DNA from: JAITWN01 sp964437335
GTDB lineage: Bacteria > Pseudomonadota > Gammaproteobacteria > SZUA-140
Reading direction: 5' to 3'
Assembly (NCBI GenBank): GCA_964437335.1
Contig: CAYTGL010000012.1
Span: 1-64,000, forward strand
DNA length: 64,000 bases
Made by a program: the position numbers and the translations under genes. The notes beneath the pieces were generated by a model. The model saw only the letters and a list, made by a program, of their open reading frames with translations, was not told where the DNA came from and made no database searches. This document shows positions 27,612-35,742 of the stretch, in pieces (the first letter of the stretch is position 1; each line of letters begins with the position of its first letter).

Positions 27612-28799
27612 TCAGTGGGACATCGGTCCGGGCGGACCCTGGGGCATCGGCGGGGGATCGCCCATCGCGATCTCGTGCGCCTGCACCGGCATGCCCGGGA
27701 AGAACACCTTCTGCACTCCGTAGACGATGACGCGGTCGCCGGCCTGCAGTCCGGACTCGACGACGCGCAGACCGTCGATGATGCGCCCGAGCCGGACGTC
27801 CTTGCGCATCGCGGTCCCCTCGGGGCCGACGACGTAGACGTATTTGCGATCCTGATCGGTCAGCACCGCCTTGCCGTCGATCAGCATCGCCTCGAACGGA
27901 TCGCCGGCGAGCAGTTGTACGCGCGCGAACAAGCCCGGCGTCAGTATGCGGTCCTTGTTCGGCAGTTTCGCGCGGGCGCGGATCGTGCCGGTCGCCGGAT
28001 CGACACGGTTGTCGACGAAGTCGAGCTCCCCCTCGTGCGGGTAACCGGACTCGCCGGCAAGGCCGACCCGCACCGGGTAGCGCGCCTCGCGGCCGCCGGT
28101 GCGCTGGCCGTCGCGGCCCATCGCCTTGTAGCGCAGGTAGGTCTGCTCGTCGCCCTCGAAGTAGACGTAGACCGGGTCGAGCGAGACGATCGTCGTCAGC
28201 AGCGTCGCGCCCGGGTCGGCGGAGACGAGGTTGCCGGCGGTGACCAGCGCGCGCCCGGCGCGTCCCGCTATCGGCGCGCGCACCTCGGTGAATGCGAAGT
28301 TCAGCGCCGCGATGTCGGCGGCAGCCTCCGCCGCGCCGATGTTGGCCTCGGCCTGATCGAGCGCGGTCTTGCGCTGATCGAATTCCTCGCGCGAGATCAT
28401 GCGGGCCTCGAAAAGCTTGCTGGCGCGTTCGAGATCGGAGGACGCAAGCGCCCTCTGCGCGCGGGCGCTCTCGAGCTCGGCCTTCGCGCGCGCGACTTCG
28501 GCGCGATAGCTGCGCTGGTCGATGACGAACAGCACATCGTTCTTCGCGACCTCTCTGCCCTCGACGTAGTTGACGCGTTCGATATGGCCGCTGACGCGCG
28601 GCCGCAGCTCGACGAACTCGACCGCCTCGACGCGGCCGGTGAAGTCATCCCACTGGTTGACCTGTTTGACCAGCACCGGCGCGACGCTGACGTCGGGCGG
28701 CGGCGGCATCTGCGGCTCGTTCGCGGCCTCGCCGCTGCATCCGGAAAGCGCGACGATTACGGCGGCGCCGATGACTGCGAATACATGTTTGGAGTTCAC
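27612..28799 (-). CDS. RND efflux periplasmic adaptor lipoprotein (MexE/AcrA-like)
   Basis: A 395-residue membrane-fusion protein. The signal ends in a lipobox (VALSGC, Cys near residue 22), so it is anchored to the inner membrane by lipid. A biotinyl-lipoyl half-domain (VSGHIERVNYVEGREVAKND) precedes a long helical hairpin (about residues 90-160, RAKAELESARAQRALASSDL) and the second lipoyl half and beta-barrel (TEVRAPIAGRAGRALVTAGN). The adaptor links the RND pump to an outer-membrane channel. It is the first gene of the two-gene operon. Confidence 0.93.
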   Translation of the reverse strand: MNSKHVFAVIGAAVIVALSGCSGEAANEPQMPPPPDVSVAPVLVKQVNQWDDFTGRVEAVEFVELRPRVSGHIERVNYVEGREVAKNDVLFVIDQRSYRAEVARAKAELESARAQRALASSDLERASKLFEARMISREEFDQRKTALDQAEANIGAAEAAADIAALNFAFTEVRAPIAGRAGRALVTAGNLVSADPGATLLTTIVSLDPVYVYFEGDEQTYLRYKAMGRDGQRTGGREARYPVRVGLAGESGYPHEGELDFVDNRVDPATGTIRARAKLPNKDRILTPGLFARVQLLAGDPFEAMLIDGKAVLTDQDRKYVYVVGPEGTAMRKDVRLGRIIDGLRVVESGLQAGDRVIVYGVQKVFFPGMPVQAHEIAMGDPPPMPQGPPGPMSH

Positions 28800-28992
28800 G
28801 ACGTTTCCTCGATCACACCGGAGGCGGTTCAGGCGGCGGGGCGCGCGCTTCGACCCCCGAAATGGACAGACCGCAAATCATAGGACCAAGCCGCCCGCCC
28901 GTCCAGTGAAGATTCGGATCGCCTGTGGGATAATCGATCAACTGGTTCGCCGCCGGATATCTGCGGCGTTTCCGCGCGACGAGAGAAAAACC

Positions 28993-29040
28993 ATGAAATA
29001 CTTGTGCCTGAATTTGCAACGACGAGGAGTGACTCCATGA
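28993..29040 (+). CDS. Possible 15-codon leader peptide before ybaA
   Basis: ATG at 28993 opens a 15-residue frame MKYLCLNLQRRGVTP whose stop (TGA at 29038-29040) overlaps the ybaA start (ATGA). The first seven bases of both frames are near copies (ATGAAATA). A purine-rich GAGAGAAAAA precedes it. It could couple translation to ybaA or be chance; I see no repeated codons that would indicate attenuation. Confidence 0.25.
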   Translation: MKYLCLNLQRRGVTP

Positions 29041-29390
29041 AATATGTCGATGGATTCGTTTTGCCGGTCCCGAAGAAGAACCTGGCCGCCTACCGCCGGA
29101 TCGCGCGCAAGGCGGGGAAGATCTGGCGCGAGCACGGCGCCCTCGAATACCGGGAATGCGCCGGCGAGGATCTCAACATCAAGTTCGGATTGCCGTTCCC
29201 GCGCCTCGTCAGGCCGAAGGCCGGCGAGACGGTCGTGTTTTCGTGGATCGTGTTCAAGTCGCGCGCGCATCGCGACCGGGTCAACGCCAGGGTCATGAAG
29301 GATCCGCGCCTGGACATGGTCCCCGGTGCGATGCCGTTCGACTTCAAGCGCATGTCGTACGGTGGGTTCGAGGTGTTCGTCGATCTCTGA
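29037..29390 (+). CDS. ybaA: DUF1428 family protein (YbaA-like)
   Basis: A 117-residue DUF1428 protein, similar to Escherichia coli YbaA: KYVDGFVLPVPKKNLAAYRR, then IWREHGALEYRECAGED, VVFSWIVFKSRAHRDRVNAR and PFDFKRMSYGGFEVFVDL. The dimeric alpha-beta barrel (ferredoxin-like) fold has no known reaction. The start follows GAGGAGT. The frame is open upstream, but the ATG at 29037 agrees with the family. The following gene begins 1-33 bases after its stop. Confidence 0.88.
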   Translation: MKYVDGFVLPVPKKNLAAYRRIARKAGKIWREHGALEYRECAGEDLNIKFGLPFPRLVRPKAGETVVFSWIVFKSRAHRDRVNARVMKDPRLDMVPGAMPFDFKRMSYGGFEVFVDL

Positions 29391-29422
29391 TGGCCGTCGG
29401 ATTGCGCTGTTATGACGATGTG

Positions 29423-30199
29423 ATGAAACCGGTCATCGCCTGTCTGCTGTCGTTGCTCGCGTGCGGTATCGCGGCGGCGCACGCGGCGGTTGCGTTGACG
29501 CCGGAGCAGGCCCGCGGGATCGGCGACAGGATCTGGCATAACGAAGGGCTCGGCAAGGTCGAGAATCTCGCGGTGTGGAACCGGGGCGAGGATTTTCCGT
29601 CGTTCGGGATCGGACATTTCATCTGGTATCCGGCCGGCGCCGGCGGGCCGTTTCAGGAGAGCTTCCCGCAACTGCTCGCGCATCTGAAGCAGACCGTGGC
29701 GCTGCCGGCCTGGCTCGAACGCGCCGAGGGCGCGCCGTGGCGCAGCCGGGATGAATTCTACGCCCGCATCGACAGCCGCGAGATGAACGAGTTGCGCGCG
29801 CTGCTGCGCGATACGATTCCGCAGCAGGTCGAGTTCATCGTGCGGCGCATGGACGCGGCGCTGCCGAAGATGCTCGACGCGGTCCCGGACCCGGCGCGGC
29901 GCACGCACGTCGAACGGCAGTACCGGCGCGTCGCGGCGGCGCCGAACGGCCTCTACGCGCTGATCGATTACGTCAATTTCAAGGGCGAGGGCACGTCGCC
30001 GGACGAACGCTATAAAGGAGAGGGTTGGGGCCTGCTGCAAGTGCTCGAGCAGATGCGCGACGACGGCCGGGACGCGCTGCCGGAGTTCGTCCGCGCCGCC
30101 GACCATGTCCTGACCCGCCGCGTCGCGAACGCCGACCGCGACGAGTCCCGCTGGCTGCCCGGCTGGCGCAACCGCCTGCGGACCTATCTCGACGAATAG
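29423..30199 (+). CDS. Exported protein of unknown function
   Basis: A 258-residue protein with a signal peptide (KPVIACLLSLLACGIAAAHA, cleaved near residue 22). The mature part has a well-spaced motif NEGLGKVENLAVWNRGEDFP followed by SFGIGHFIWYPAG, and later YALIDYVNFKGEGTS and GEGWGLLQVLEQM. The N-E-G ... S-F-G-I-G-H pattern and the late G-E-G-W-G-L recall lysozyme-like folds in which a Glu follows helix one, but I do not recognise the family. Periplasmic or outer-membrane. An ATG at 29390 overlapping the ybaA stop is an alternative start. Confidence 0.65.
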   Translation: MKPVIACLLSLLACGIAAAHAAVALTPEQARGIGDRIWHNEGLGKVENLAVWNRGEDFPSFGIGHFIWYPAGAGGPFQESFPQLLAHLKQTVALPAWLERAEGAPWRSRDEFYARIDSREMNELRALLRDTIPQQVEFIVRRMDAALPKMLDAVPDPARRTHVERQYRRVAAAPNGLYALIDYVNFKGEGTSPDERYKGEGWGLLQVLEQMRDDGRDALPEFVRAADHVLTRRVANADRDESRWLPGWRNRLRTYLDE

Positions 30200-30251
30200 A
30201 CGCGATCCGCCCGCTGAACACGATCCGCGACCCGCCTGCTAGAATCCGCTC

Positions 30252-31892
30252 ATGACCTGGTCGATGACTATCACCTTCCTCGGCGGCGTCGGGCTGTTCC
30301 TGCTCGGCATGAAGCTGATGACCGACGGACTCAAGGTCGCCGCGGGGAACGCGCTGCGCGAGATCCTCGCGCGCGGGACCGCGACGACAGGACGCGGGAT
30401 CCTGTCGGGCATCGTCATCACCGCGATCGTGCAGTCGTCGACCGCGGTGACCATCGCGACGATCGGCTTCGTCAACGCGGGCATGATGACGCTGTTCCAG
30501 TCGGTCGGCGTCATCATCGGCAGCAACGTCGGCACGACCGGGACGAGCTGGCTCGTCGCGCTGATCGGCTTCAACGTCAATATCCAGGCCCTCGCGATGC
30601 CGGCGATCGCGCTCGGCATGGCGCTGCGCGTCACCGGCGGTCGCTCGCGGCGCGGCGCGCTCGGCGAGGCGCTGACCGGCTTCGGCGTCTTTTTCCTCGG
30701 CATCGACGTGCTGCGCGATGCGTTCGGCGACATCGGCGACCGCTTCGATTTCGCGCGCTTCGCCGGCGACGACGTCGGCAGCCTGCTGATTTTTTTATCG
30801 ATCGGCATCGTCATGACGGTGCTGATGAACTCCTCGAGCGCGGCGCTCGCGGTGATCCTGACCGCGACCGGCGCCGGCGTGATCCCGCTGAACGCCGCCG
30901 CGGCGATGGTGATCGGCGCGAATATCGGCACGACGTCGACGGCGCTGTTCTCGGTGATCGGCGCGACGCCGAACGCGAAGCGGGCGGCGATGGCAATGAT
31001 GTTCTTCGCATTGGTGGCCGGCATCATCGCGTTCGTCGCGCTGCCGCTGCTGCTGGCGGCCAGCAAGGGGATCGCGGGCCTGCTCGGGCTCGATCCGCAA
31101 CCGGCGATCGTGCTCGCGATCTTCCATACGATGACGAAGCTGACCGGCATGGCGATCGTTTGGCCGCTGACGCCATGGCTGGTCCGCCGGCTCGAACGGA
31201 GGTTCGTGACCGCCGAGGAGGACAAGGGCCGGCCGCGCCATCTCGATCGCAACGTCGCCGGCACGCCGGCGCTGGCGCTCGAGGCGCTCGGGCTCGAACT
31301 GGCGCGCATCGGGGAGATCGCGCGCGGCGCCGCCGCGGCCGCGATCAGCGCCGACGGTCCGCTCGGTGCGTCCCTCGAGCAGGACGAGGCGGCGATCGAC
31401 CGCCTCGTGTTCGCGGTCGGCGAGTTCGCCGGCGAGGCGAATCGCAGCGCCGATCTCCCCGAGGCGGTTGCCCATGCGTTTGCCGACGGGGTTCGCATCA
31501 CGCAGTATTACGACGACATGGTCGAGCGCGCGCTCGCGATCGACCGCGGCGGCCGGGAGGAGATCCGGGACGAGGCGCTTGCGGAGAGCGTCAACGACTA
31601 TCGCCGCCGGGCGGCCGGACTGATCGGCGCGACCGACGCGGCGCTCGAGGATTTCGATGCGAAACGGCTGCAGGAGGTTCATCAGCAGAGCGAGGCCGCC
31701 TACCAGGAGGTCAAGCAGAGTCTGATCCAGGCGGGTGCCGCGGGGCGCATTCCGGTCCGCCACATGGTTTCCAGGCTCGATGAGTTGTCGAATATCCGCA
31801 GGGTCCTCGACCAGGCCGTCAAGGCCGCCCGCTACACCGACGGGTTTTACAAAGTTATGGGCCGCAGCCGGGGACCGGATCTGGTAAAATAG
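30252..31892 (+). CDS. Na/Pi cotransporter family protein with PhoU-like tail
   Basis: A 546-residue membrane protein of the NptA/YjbB group. The N-terminal half holds two inverted repeats with the signature GIVITAIVQSSTAVTIATIG and, in the second half, VMTVLMNSSSAALAVILTA, each with the Q/N-S-S motif that binds sodium and phosphate. Glycine-rich IIGSNVGTTGTSWLVALIG follows. After residue 320 a cytosolic helical region (AELAREL-type helices, EVHQQSEAAYQEVKQSLIQA) resembles PhoU. Phosphate export or uptake is inferred. Start at 30252 matches the first membrane helix MTWSMTITFLGGVG. Confidence 0.9.
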   Translation: MTWSMTITFLGGVGLFLLGMKLMTDGLKVAAGNALREILARGTATTGRGILSGIVITAIVQSSTAVTIATIGFVNAGMMTLFQSVGVIIGSNVGTTGTSWLVALIGFNVNIQALAMPAIALGMALRVTGGRSRRGALGEALTGFGVFFLGIDVLRDAFGDIGDRFDFARFAGDDVGSLLIFLSIGIVMTVLMNSSSAALAVILTATGAGVIPLNAAAAMVIGANIGTTSTALFSVIGATPNAKRAAMAMMFFALVAGIIAFVALPLLLAASKGIAGLLGLDPQPAIVLAIFHTMTKLTGMAIVWPLTPWLVRRLERRFVTAEEDKGRPRHLDRNVAGTPALALEALGLELARIGEIARGAAAAAISADGPLGASLEQDEAAIDRLVFAVGEFAGEANRSADLPEAVAHAFADGVRITQYYDDMVERALAIDRGGREEIRDEALAESVNDYRRRAAGLIGATDAALEDFDAKRLQEVHQQSEAAYQEVKQSLIQAGAAGRIPVRHMVSRLDELSNIRRVLDQAVKAARYTDGFYKVMGRSRGPDLVK

Positions 31893-31897
31893 CCGGC

Positions 31898-32224
31898 ATG
31901 AGCGAGGAGGGAGAGATCGTGTCCGACGACCCGGCGGAAGCCACTTTTGACGAGGCGGCATGGCGCGCCGTCGATCTCGGGAATCATCTGGCCCAGGTCG
32001 ATGAAGAGGCCGACGTCTGGGACATCGCGGACGGCCTGCTCGCCGGTGCGATCCAGTACTGGCTGTATTCCCGGGAACCCTGCGACAATCCGCGCTGCGA
32101 GGACTGCGCCGCGTTCAGCACCGCCGAGCAGCGGCTCGCCGCGTTGCAGCGTCTGGTGCGCCAGTATGCGGAGGAAAGCGAATACTATCACTCGCAGAAC
32201 GACGCCAATGTCGGGCGGGCCTGA
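31898..32224 (+). CDS. Small cysteine-containing conserved protein
   Basis: A 108-residue acidic protein starting MSEEGEIVSDDPAEATFDEA, then AVDLGNHLAQVDEEADVWDI and a short cysteine cluster C-D-N-P-R-C-E-D-C near residues 63-71. Helical C-terminus (EQRLAALQRLVRQYAEESEY). The cysteines may bind a metal. It follows the cotransporter by 5 bases and probably is in its operon. I do not recognise a family. Confidence 0.6.
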   Translation: MSEEGEIVSDDPAEATFDEAAWRAVDLGNHLAQVDEEADVWDIADGLLAGAIQYWLYSREPCDNPRCEDCAAFSTAEQRLAALQRLVRQYAEESEYYHSQNDANVGRA

Positions 32225-32232
32225 CCCGTTGC

Positions 32233-32634
32233 TCAGTCATCGCTGTCGTCGCTCCAGTCTTCGTCGCTGACCGGTTCGAATTCCACGCCGGTCTCCGCAG
32301 GGAGATCATCCGCGTTCTTCATGTAGTGCCTGTCATTGACCGCCTTCTGCCTGCGGCCTGTCGGCACCGCAACCGGCTCGATGCGGAACTTGAAGCTGCG
32401 CCGCGCCTTCGCATACGCATTCTTGAGATCCTGTACCAGGCCGGCCTCGTCGTTGCGCAGTTCGCGCAACTTCGGCTCGACGATACCGCGATTGTAGGTC
32501 AGGATTTCATTTCGCTTCAGATTGAATAGGTACAGCGTTTCCGGATTGCCGGTTTCGAGCCGCTGATCGACGACGACCGGCGTGCTTTTGTCTCCGGCTT
32601 CCAGGTATCCGCACCATATGAAATTCTTGGGCAT
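32233..32634 (-). CDS. Small basic/acidic conserved protein, unknown
   Basis: A 133-residue soluble protein opening MPKNFIWCGYLEAGDKSTPV, middle VVDQRLETGNPETLYLFNLK and ETLYLFNLKRNEILTYNRG, and ending in an acidic tail DEDWSDDSDD. The central VQDLKNAYAKARRSFKFR is basic and may bind nucleic acid. The frame is open to 32901, but the ATG at 32634 begins the coherent part. It converges with the gene at 31898 across 8 bases. No family is recognised. Confidence 0.55.
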   Translation of the reverse strand: MPKNFIWCGYLEAGDKSTPVVVDQRLETGNPETLYLFNLKRNEILTYNRGIVEPKLRELRNDEAGLVQDLKNAYAKARRSFKFRIEPVAVPTGRRQKAVNDRHYMKNADDLPAETGVEFEPVSDEDWSDDSDD

Positions 32635-32889
32635 GGCTGCACTTGCTCTGACAAAGGGATAGTCGACCAACACACTTGGCGGCAAATATATTTCGGGTCC
32701 CGATGAAATTGCAATAGGCCCCGATTCCCGCCAACAGCTTGCGCGGGCCGCCGCCCGGTGATATCCGGTGTAAAATGGCGGCGACAGCGATTCAGCTTCA
32801 GACAGCGGAGGTGGCGGGATGGTTCGTTGCGGGACTTCCCTGAGGAATGTACTGTTAATTTGCCGGCGGTCAGCAGGGGCCGCTATCCG

Positions 32890-33330
32890 GTGAGGCCGCA
32901 AACTCCCCTCGTCGCGGTCGATATCGTCATCGAGTACGGCGCCGGGCCACGGATCGTGCTGATCGAGCGGCGCAATCCGCCCCGTGGCTGGGCCCTGCCG
33001 GGTGGATTCGTCGATATCGGCGAGACCGTCGAAGCGGCCGCGGTGCGCGAGGCCCGCGAAGAGACCGGGCTCGAAGTGGCGCTCACCTGCCTGCTTGGCT
33101 GTTATTCAGATCCGGACCGGGACCCGCGCGGGCATACGGCCAGTCTCGTATATGTCGCCTCAGGCCGCGGCGAGCCGCAGGCCCGCGACGATGCCCGGCA
33201 GGTGCGCCTGGCCGATCCCGAAGATCCGGGCGTGGCGCTCGTGTTCGACCATCCGCGTATCCTGGACGACTATCGCCGTTATCTCGCGACCGGTCGCGCG
33301 CCGGGCTGGCATCCGCAAGCCCCGGTGTGA
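32890..33330 (+). CDS. NUDIX hydrolase (ADP-ribose pyrophosphatase-like)
   Basis: A 146-residue NUDIX protein. The family opens T-P-L-V-A-V-D, seen in RPQTPLVAVDIVIEYGAG, so I start it at the GTG at 32890, though the frame is open to a GTG at 32758. NUDIX box: GGFVDIGETVEAAAVREARE followed by ETGLEV. The preceding IVLIERRNPPRGWALPGGFV is typical of ADP-ribose or NADH-type pyrophosphatases. Function in detoxifying or recycling nucleotide derivatives is inferred. Stands alone on the plus strand. Confidence 0.85.
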   Translation: MRPQTPLVAVDIVIEYGAGPRIVLIERRNPPRGWALPGGFVDIGETVEAAAVREAREETGLEVALTCLLGCYSDPDRDPRGHTASLVYVASGRGEPQARDDARQVRLADPEDPGVALVFDHPRILDDYRRYLATGRAPGWHPQAPV

Positions 33331-33425
33331 CATGGTCATGGCAGGCGCGGCCCTGGCTGTTCGAAAGGCGCGAAATTTGCTAATAAATGCAATTGAAACG
33401 GCTACTAACGAGGGGCAGCGGAAAG

Positions 33426-34049
33426 ATGAGCCTGCGGCGGGATGACAGGGTCACAGGCTGGCGCCGGCGGATGCTGGCAGCGGTGGTCGCCCTGCTGGCC
33501 GTGGCCTGCGCCGAGGCTGGCAGCGACAATGGCGCCGGTAGTAACGGCAGCGTCAATGGCGCCGCCGTTGCCTGGATCCTGATCGACAGCCAGAAGCGGA
33601 CGCTGACGGTGATGGAGGATCAGGGGCGAGCGCTGCAGGTCTTCGAGAACGTGGCCTTCGGGCGGGGCGGCGTCGCGCCGTTTCGGCGCTCCGGCGATGG
33701 CAAGACGCCGACCGGGGAGTTCTATGTCGCGTGGATCAACCCGGACAGCCAATTCCACCTGTTTTTCGGCCTGGACTACCCGAGTCCGGCCCATGCCGAG
33801 GAGGCCTATCGCCAGCGGGTCATCGATGTGGATACCTATGTGACGATCCGCGAGGCTCACTACCGCCGCCGGCTCCCGCCGCAGGATACCGCGCTCGGCG
33901 GCAATATCGGGATCCATGGCGTCGGGGTGAACGACCCCAATATTCACCGCTTGTTCAACTGGACGATGGGCTGCGTCGCGCTGACCGATCAGCAGATCGA
34001 GCAACTGGCTACGTGGGTGACTCTTGGCATGCGGGTCGTGATTCGCTGA
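33426..34049 (+). CDS. L,D-transpeptidase (YkuD family), probable lipoprotein
   Basis: A 207-residue exported enzyme. The signal ends at LAVACAEAG, a likely lipobox with Cys near residue 28. The YkuD domain has H-G-x(n)-S/C-x-G-C: here GNIGIHGVGVNDPNIHRLFN and WTMGCVALTDQQIEQLATWV with the catalytic cysteine in GC near residue 180. YkuD enzymes make 3-3 peptidoglycan crosslinks or attach Braun-type lipoproteins. It is unusually short of extra domains. Start at 33426, ATG after GCGGAAAG; upstream frame to 33387 is possible. Confidence 0.88.
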   Translation: MSLRRDDRVTGWRRRMLAAVVALLAVACAEAGSDNGAGSNGSVNGAAVAWILIDSQKRTLTVMEDQGRALQVFENVAFGRGGVAPFRRSGDGKTPTGEFYVAWINPDSQFHLFFGLDYPSPAHAEEAYRQRVIDVDTYVTIREAHYRRRLPPQDTALGGNIGIHGVGVNDPNIHRLFNWTMGCVALTDQQIEQLATWVTLGMRVVIR

Positions 34050-34058
34050 CGTCCGTCG

Positions 34059-34883
34059 TCACGCAGACTGTCTTTTCTGCTCAGACTGCCAGGTGCCGTT
34101 GGCCATCGTAACCTCGATGACCTCGGTTCCCTCGTACGCCGGAAGCGCCGGCTTCAATTGCTTCGTCTGGCGGGGGTGTGCCTGGCGATGCTTCCTCAGG
34201 ATCTTCTCGCGCGCGAAATCATAGTCATCCTGCGTCAGGACCTCTTTCTCCAGCAGGCGGCGGTGTTCAACCAGCTCCGCGCCGAGTTTCTGGTAGGGCT
34301 TGCGCGGGTCATGCTTGTGGGCCGCCTGGATATGCTGGATCAGGGTGCGCAGGAAGGTCGTGAACTCGCCGCGCGCCGGCGAGTTGTTGACCATCTCGAG
34401 GAAGACAACATCGCCGCTGACGCTATGGAAGCGAACCAGGTGGCGTGAGCGCAGCATGAACACGCAGAGCGCGAGCAGCGTTGCGCATCCGAGCGCGATC
34501 GTGACCGGCAGCCAGGGTTGCGCATGCCACGGTATCGACGCGAAGCCGCTCAGCGCGACCATGAACAGGGTCGCCAGCGCCAGCCCGCCGGCGATGTACA
34601 GGGAACGCCAGTCGATGATCGAGAGCAAGTGCGGCGTCGGATCGAGAAAGCCGAGGTCGATCCAGTAGCGTTTCGCCTTTTTCCATGGCTTCTTCTGGTG
34701 TACCGAGAGGAACCGGTCCTCAAAGACCGTGTAGTGGGCCGATTGCAACTGTTGATGACTGACCTGGAACAGTTCGAACATCTCGGAAGGGAGCGGGATC
34801 CTGCCGCTGGCCTCGGTGCCCAGATGGATCTCGTCGTCCGCTTGCTGGGAGTAACTGGCATCTGGTGGGGTTGCAACGTTCAT
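34059..34883 (-). CDS. Membrane protein with C-terminal SHOCT-like motif
   Basis: A 274-residue protein from the ATG at 34883 (or 291 from 34934). Two membrane segments lie in the middle: LYIAGGLALATLFMVALSGF and VTIALGCATLLALCVFML. The C-terminus has a short helical motif RLLEKEVLTQDDYDFAREKI, close to the SHOCT pattern (L-x-x-G-x-I-T-x-x-E-F-x-x-x-K-x-x-L-L) often found at the ends of bacterial membrane proteins. Function unknown. Convergent with the transpeptidase gene. Confidence 0.65.
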   Translation of the reverse strand: MNVATPPDASYSQQADDEIHLGTEASGRIPLPSEMFELFQVSHQQLQSAHYTVFEDRFLSVHQKKPWKKAKRYWIDLGFLDPTPHLLSIIDWRSLYIAGGLALATLFMVALSGFASIPWHAQPWLPVTIALGCATLLALCVFMLRSRHLVRFHSVSGDVVFLEMVNNSPARGEFTTFLRTLIQHIQAAHKHDPRKPYQKLGAELVEHRRLLEKEVLTQDDYDFAREKILRKHRQAHPRQTKQLKPALPAYEGTEVIEVTMANGTWQSEQKRQSA

Positions 34884-35002
34884 TTGTACCCGGCCTCCGC
34901 TGATGTCGATGTGACTGATGGATATTATCGACATGCGACGGAGTTAATCCGTGACCGAATTGACATTTCGGGGAGGGCGGGCTTTGCCGGTTCCTGCCGG
35001 GG

Positions 35003-35728
35003 TCAGCCCCCAGAGGGGGCTGCCGCGATTGTCCGCATCGCTTCGCGAAGGCCGGCGGCCAGCAGTGAGGGCAGGACGCGGGCAGTGGCGGGCCGGATCA
35101 GCAGGCGCTGGTTGAGTTCGAGCTCGACGCCGGCGTAGACAGCCGGCCTGAAGCGGGTGCGCAGGTAGCGGGTCAGGCCGTCGCTGACGCCGCGATACGG
35201 GTAGTTTCGGCGCACGATGAAATCGCATTCGCGTTCGAGCGCCTGTTGCCAGGCTCGGCATGAGCGGACTTCGAGCCGGCGCGCAGGATCGTAAAGCAGC
35301 GCGATGTCGGCGCGGCGCGTGACGCCTTCGAGCGTCGGCGTGAAGCTGTGCACGGCGACGTGCAGCACGCGCCGCCCGGCCGCGATCTGCCCGGAGATAC
35401 GGTCCTCGACGCGGTTGCGATGCGGCAGATAGTGACGCGCGAGGATCCGTTGTTTGTCCGCCGGCGGCAGCGCCCGCGTGATTTCCGAGTAAAGCGCGGG
35501 ATGATGCGGCGAGCGGTTGAGATCGATCAGCAAACGCGAGGTGTCTGCATATAACAATGGCGTGCCGAGCCGTCGCGCGAGGGCGCGGGCGCAGGCCAGC
35601 GCCCCGATGTCATAACCGCGGTGGCTGTTCAGGCTGGCCTGCTGTCCTCGAAACAGCGTGCGCCAGGGCGCCGGTATCCGGTTGCCGGCGTGTTCACAGC
35701 TCAGTACCAGCGCAACCGGATCCGCCAT
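35003..35728 (-). CDS. N-formylglutamate amidohydrolase-like protein
   Basis: A 241-residue enzyme of the FGase (HutG-like) family. Seen: VLSCEHAGNRIPAPWRTLF, with the metal-binding C-E-H-A-G, SHRGYDIGALACARALARRL, LYADTSRLLIDLNRS and VLHVAVHSFTPTLEGVTR, all in the usual order. Classical FGases cleave formyl or related amides of glutamate. The gene is the last of a compact cluster and starts 14 bases after the GCS2 gene, so an amide hydrolase step in the same pathway is likely. It is not with other histidine-degradation genes. Confidence 0.88.
   Translation of the reverse strand: MADPVALVLSCEHAGNRIPAPWRTLFRGQQASLNSHRGYDIGALACARALARRLGTPLLYADTSRLLIDLNRSPHHPALYSEITRALPPADKQRILARHYLPHRNRVEDRISGQIAAGRRVLHVAVHSFTPTLEGVTRRADIALLYDPARRLEVRSCRAWQQALERECDFIVRRNYPYRGVSDGLTRYLRTRFRPAVYAGVELELNQRLLIRPATARVLPSLLAAGLREAMRTIAAAPSGG
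35005..35021 (-). terminator. Hairpin at the end of the amidohydrolase gene
   Basis: AGCCCCC-AGA-GGGGGCT, a seven-base stem with a three-base loop overlapping the last codons of the gene. No run of T follows in either direction, so it may be only a pause or an RNA-stability element at the end of the cluster. Confidence 0.35.
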
Positions 35729-35742
35729 CGACAGGGTCCGGT

